Below are positions 62,689 to 64,000 of a stretch of 64,000 nt of DNA, in pieces (position 1 is the stretch's first letter; the number at the start of each line of letters is the position of its first letter). The notes below the pieces were generated by a model. It was not told where the DNA came from, ran no database searches, and worked only from the letters and a program-made list of their open reading frames with translations. The DNA is from Fragum whitleyi (lineage: Eukaryota > Mollusca > Bivalvia > Cardiida > Cardiidae), in assembly GCA_948146395.1 (NCBI GenBank), contig OX411558.1, positions 37,274,850 to 37,338,849 on the forward strand. Direction: 5' to 3'. The position numbers were made by a program, and so were the translations under genes.

Positions 62689-62840
62689 GCTTAATTAGCT
62701 AAGTTGGTAGATCACCTTCCTTCATATCACCAGAAGTTTGATAATGGGTTGCATTCCCAAACTAGAAAACTAACAATCAAATAGATTTTTGAATAAGACA
62801 CTGAAACTAAGCCCTGCGTGTGGCTGCTTTACATTTCACA
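62689..62840 (+). mobile_element. Diverged SINE family 3 copy
   Basis: It has a TTAATTAGCTAAGTTGGTAG A-box region, GGGTTGCATTCCC at the B box, then AAACTAACAA as in the 55.1-kb copy, with decay downstream. Confidence 0.6.
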
Positions 62841-62842
62841 AG

Positions 62843-63090
62843 TTAACCCTTGTCATGCTGAACCTGGAATATTCCTGCTTTGACAGGAGGTATAGACAAA
62901 GATCAGCTTACAAAAATGTGCAGTCTGATCTTAGTTCATACCACCTGAATTTCATTTTTAAACCAGAAATGTGTAAAACAATGCATTTCCAAAATCAATA
63001 CTCACTCACGTTTGGTAACTTCCAGTGCCTTCAGCAATTTGATTTTACATTTATTTTGCAATGTTTTTTATTCAGCATGACAAGGGTTAA
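62843..63090. mobile_element. MITE family TTAACCCTTGTC, perfect ends
   Basis: TTAACCCTTGTCATGCTGAA is exactly inverted at the right end up to the TTAA. This is the best-preserved copy in the window. Confidence 0.9.
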
Positions 63091-63195
63091 TTATTGTAGA
63101 TCTCAGAGGTAGTTGCCTCCTGTATCATTGAAATATCCCCATACAAACTGAGTCTTCTAGAGGCATTGTTCATACCAATGGCTTAGTGTGAAACA

Positions 63196-63231
63196 GTTGT
63201 AAATGCAGATATGTTTATATGCAGTTACAAC
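63196..63231. repeat. Diverged 36-bp hairpin (family of 61.0 kb)
   Basis: GTTGTAAATGCA and TGCAGTTACAAC around GATATGTTTATA. Confidence 0.72.
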
Positions 63232-63429
63232 TACTTTGTGATGAGCCATCAATACAGAAATATACAAACGCATTCTATTCTCAACTTTTCTAATTTGACA
63301 ATTTCTTTCCATCAATAGATAAGGCAATATGACTTTTGTAATGAATTTGACTCAGCTTCAGAATTTTAAACTTTTCTCAATGAAAGCGTGTAAATGTATA
63401 TCAAATTCGGAGATACAATTCTTGGATTG

Positions 63430-63540
63430 ATTATTGCTTATTACACTAAGTGAGTATTATATTTATCTTATAACATCTATTTTTCTTGTTTTCGTCCATG
63501 TTTATAACTGAAATGCAAGTTTCTAAAAATAGCCGTATTT
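63430..63540 (+). repeat. Fragment of the foldback element family
   Basis: It carries TTATATTTATCTTATAACAT and CTGAAATGCAAGTTTCTAAA, as in the right arm of 3505-4129. Confidence 0.65.
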
Positions 63541-63763
63541 GGAGAAAGACTTTTTGCAAGCAAGTCAAAAATCAAAGAGTTATTCTAAAAGTGAGCACTT
63601 GCAGCTGAGAGGGCCGTTAAAGTATTATTGTTTTCTTCCCTGCAATATTTCTACTTACCCCAGCCATTTCATGAACTTTGGCAGAAAAATGCATTGAGCT
63701 AGTTAAATTTTATTACTGGTATATAAAAAGATTAAATTCTTTCAAGTTTTGGAATTGGTACCA

Positions 63764-64000
63764 AACTTCTGCTACCTTGGTGACACTTTGTCAGATAAAC
63801 CTGGTTGTGAGCTTGCCGCAACAACATGTTGTAAGTCCACCTGGAAGAAGTTTAGAGAGCTTCTTCCAATCGAAGTTTAAAGAGCTTCTTCCAATCCTCA
63901 CAAACAGGCAACTACCAATCAGATTATACGCCACCTTTATTCATACCATGCTTCTTTACAGATCTGAGACACAGGCTGTGACAGCCAACACACAGAAGAA
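63764..64000 (+). pseudogene. LINE reverse-transcriptase C-terminal fragment, broken
   Basis: The frame reads NFCYLGDTLSDKPGC, STWKKFRELLPI and, after a break, LPILTNRQLPIRLYATFIHT, MLLYRSETQAV. This is the pattern after the RT catalytic core of non-LTR elements. A ~21-bp local duplication (AGAGCTTCTTCCAATC twice) introduces a stop. It is 5'-truncated and runs off the window. Confidence 0.75.

Overview
The window is animal nuclear DNA and most likely comes from a bivalve mollusc. It is AT-rich and has intron-rich genes with GT-AG junctions. It also carries tRNA-derived SINEs, many short inverted-repeat elements, and several pearl-like repeats, which combine tandem core repeats with a GTCC/ACGG tetranucleotide tract as described in bivalves. 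The species cannot be named from the sequence.

Region 1 (about 1.28-27.97 kb, + strand) is the 3' part of a DIP2 (disco-interacting protein 2) gene. Nineteen exons with matching phases encode about the last 895 residues: the end of the first FAAL-like adenylate-forming domain and all of the second, to a natural stop. The introns are full of repeats. Several also hold partial tandem copies of the neighbouring exon with its splice site. The clearest case is the 3' end of exon 5 with its donor, followed by ten more copies at 84-86 bp spacing.

Region 2 (about 28-37.6 kb) is intergenic and made of interspersed repeats: MITE-like elements, SINEs and pearl-like elements. Its right end is one half of a diverged segmental duplication, whose other half lies at about 52.0-53.2 kb. 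The right half carries a near-canonical U6 snRNA gene on the - strand. The left half carries a broken U6 copy next to a pearl-like insertion.

Region 3 (37,622-51,721, - strand) is a young Ty3/Gypsy LTR retrotransposon in the order LTR-internal-LTR-internal-LTR. It has three 862-bp LTRs, an exact 6,619-bp period, two intact single-ORF gag-pol genes, and one GTAT target-site duplication at the outer edges only. The polyprotein continues past the integrase into an extension with two C2H2-type zinc fingers.

Region 4 (about 51.7-58.6 kb) is intergenic and holds MITEs, a SINE and hairpins. Region 5 (58,664-62,284, - strand) contains the last three coding exons of GMPPA, the regulatory subunit of GDP-mannose pyrophosphorylase, convergent with DIP2. 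One GMPPA exon also has a partial upstream copy. The last 1.7 kb hold MITEs and a broken LINE reverse-transcriptase fragment.

The most unusual signal is the repeated tandem copying of exon edges with their splice sites, seen at five DIP2 exons and one GMPPA exon.
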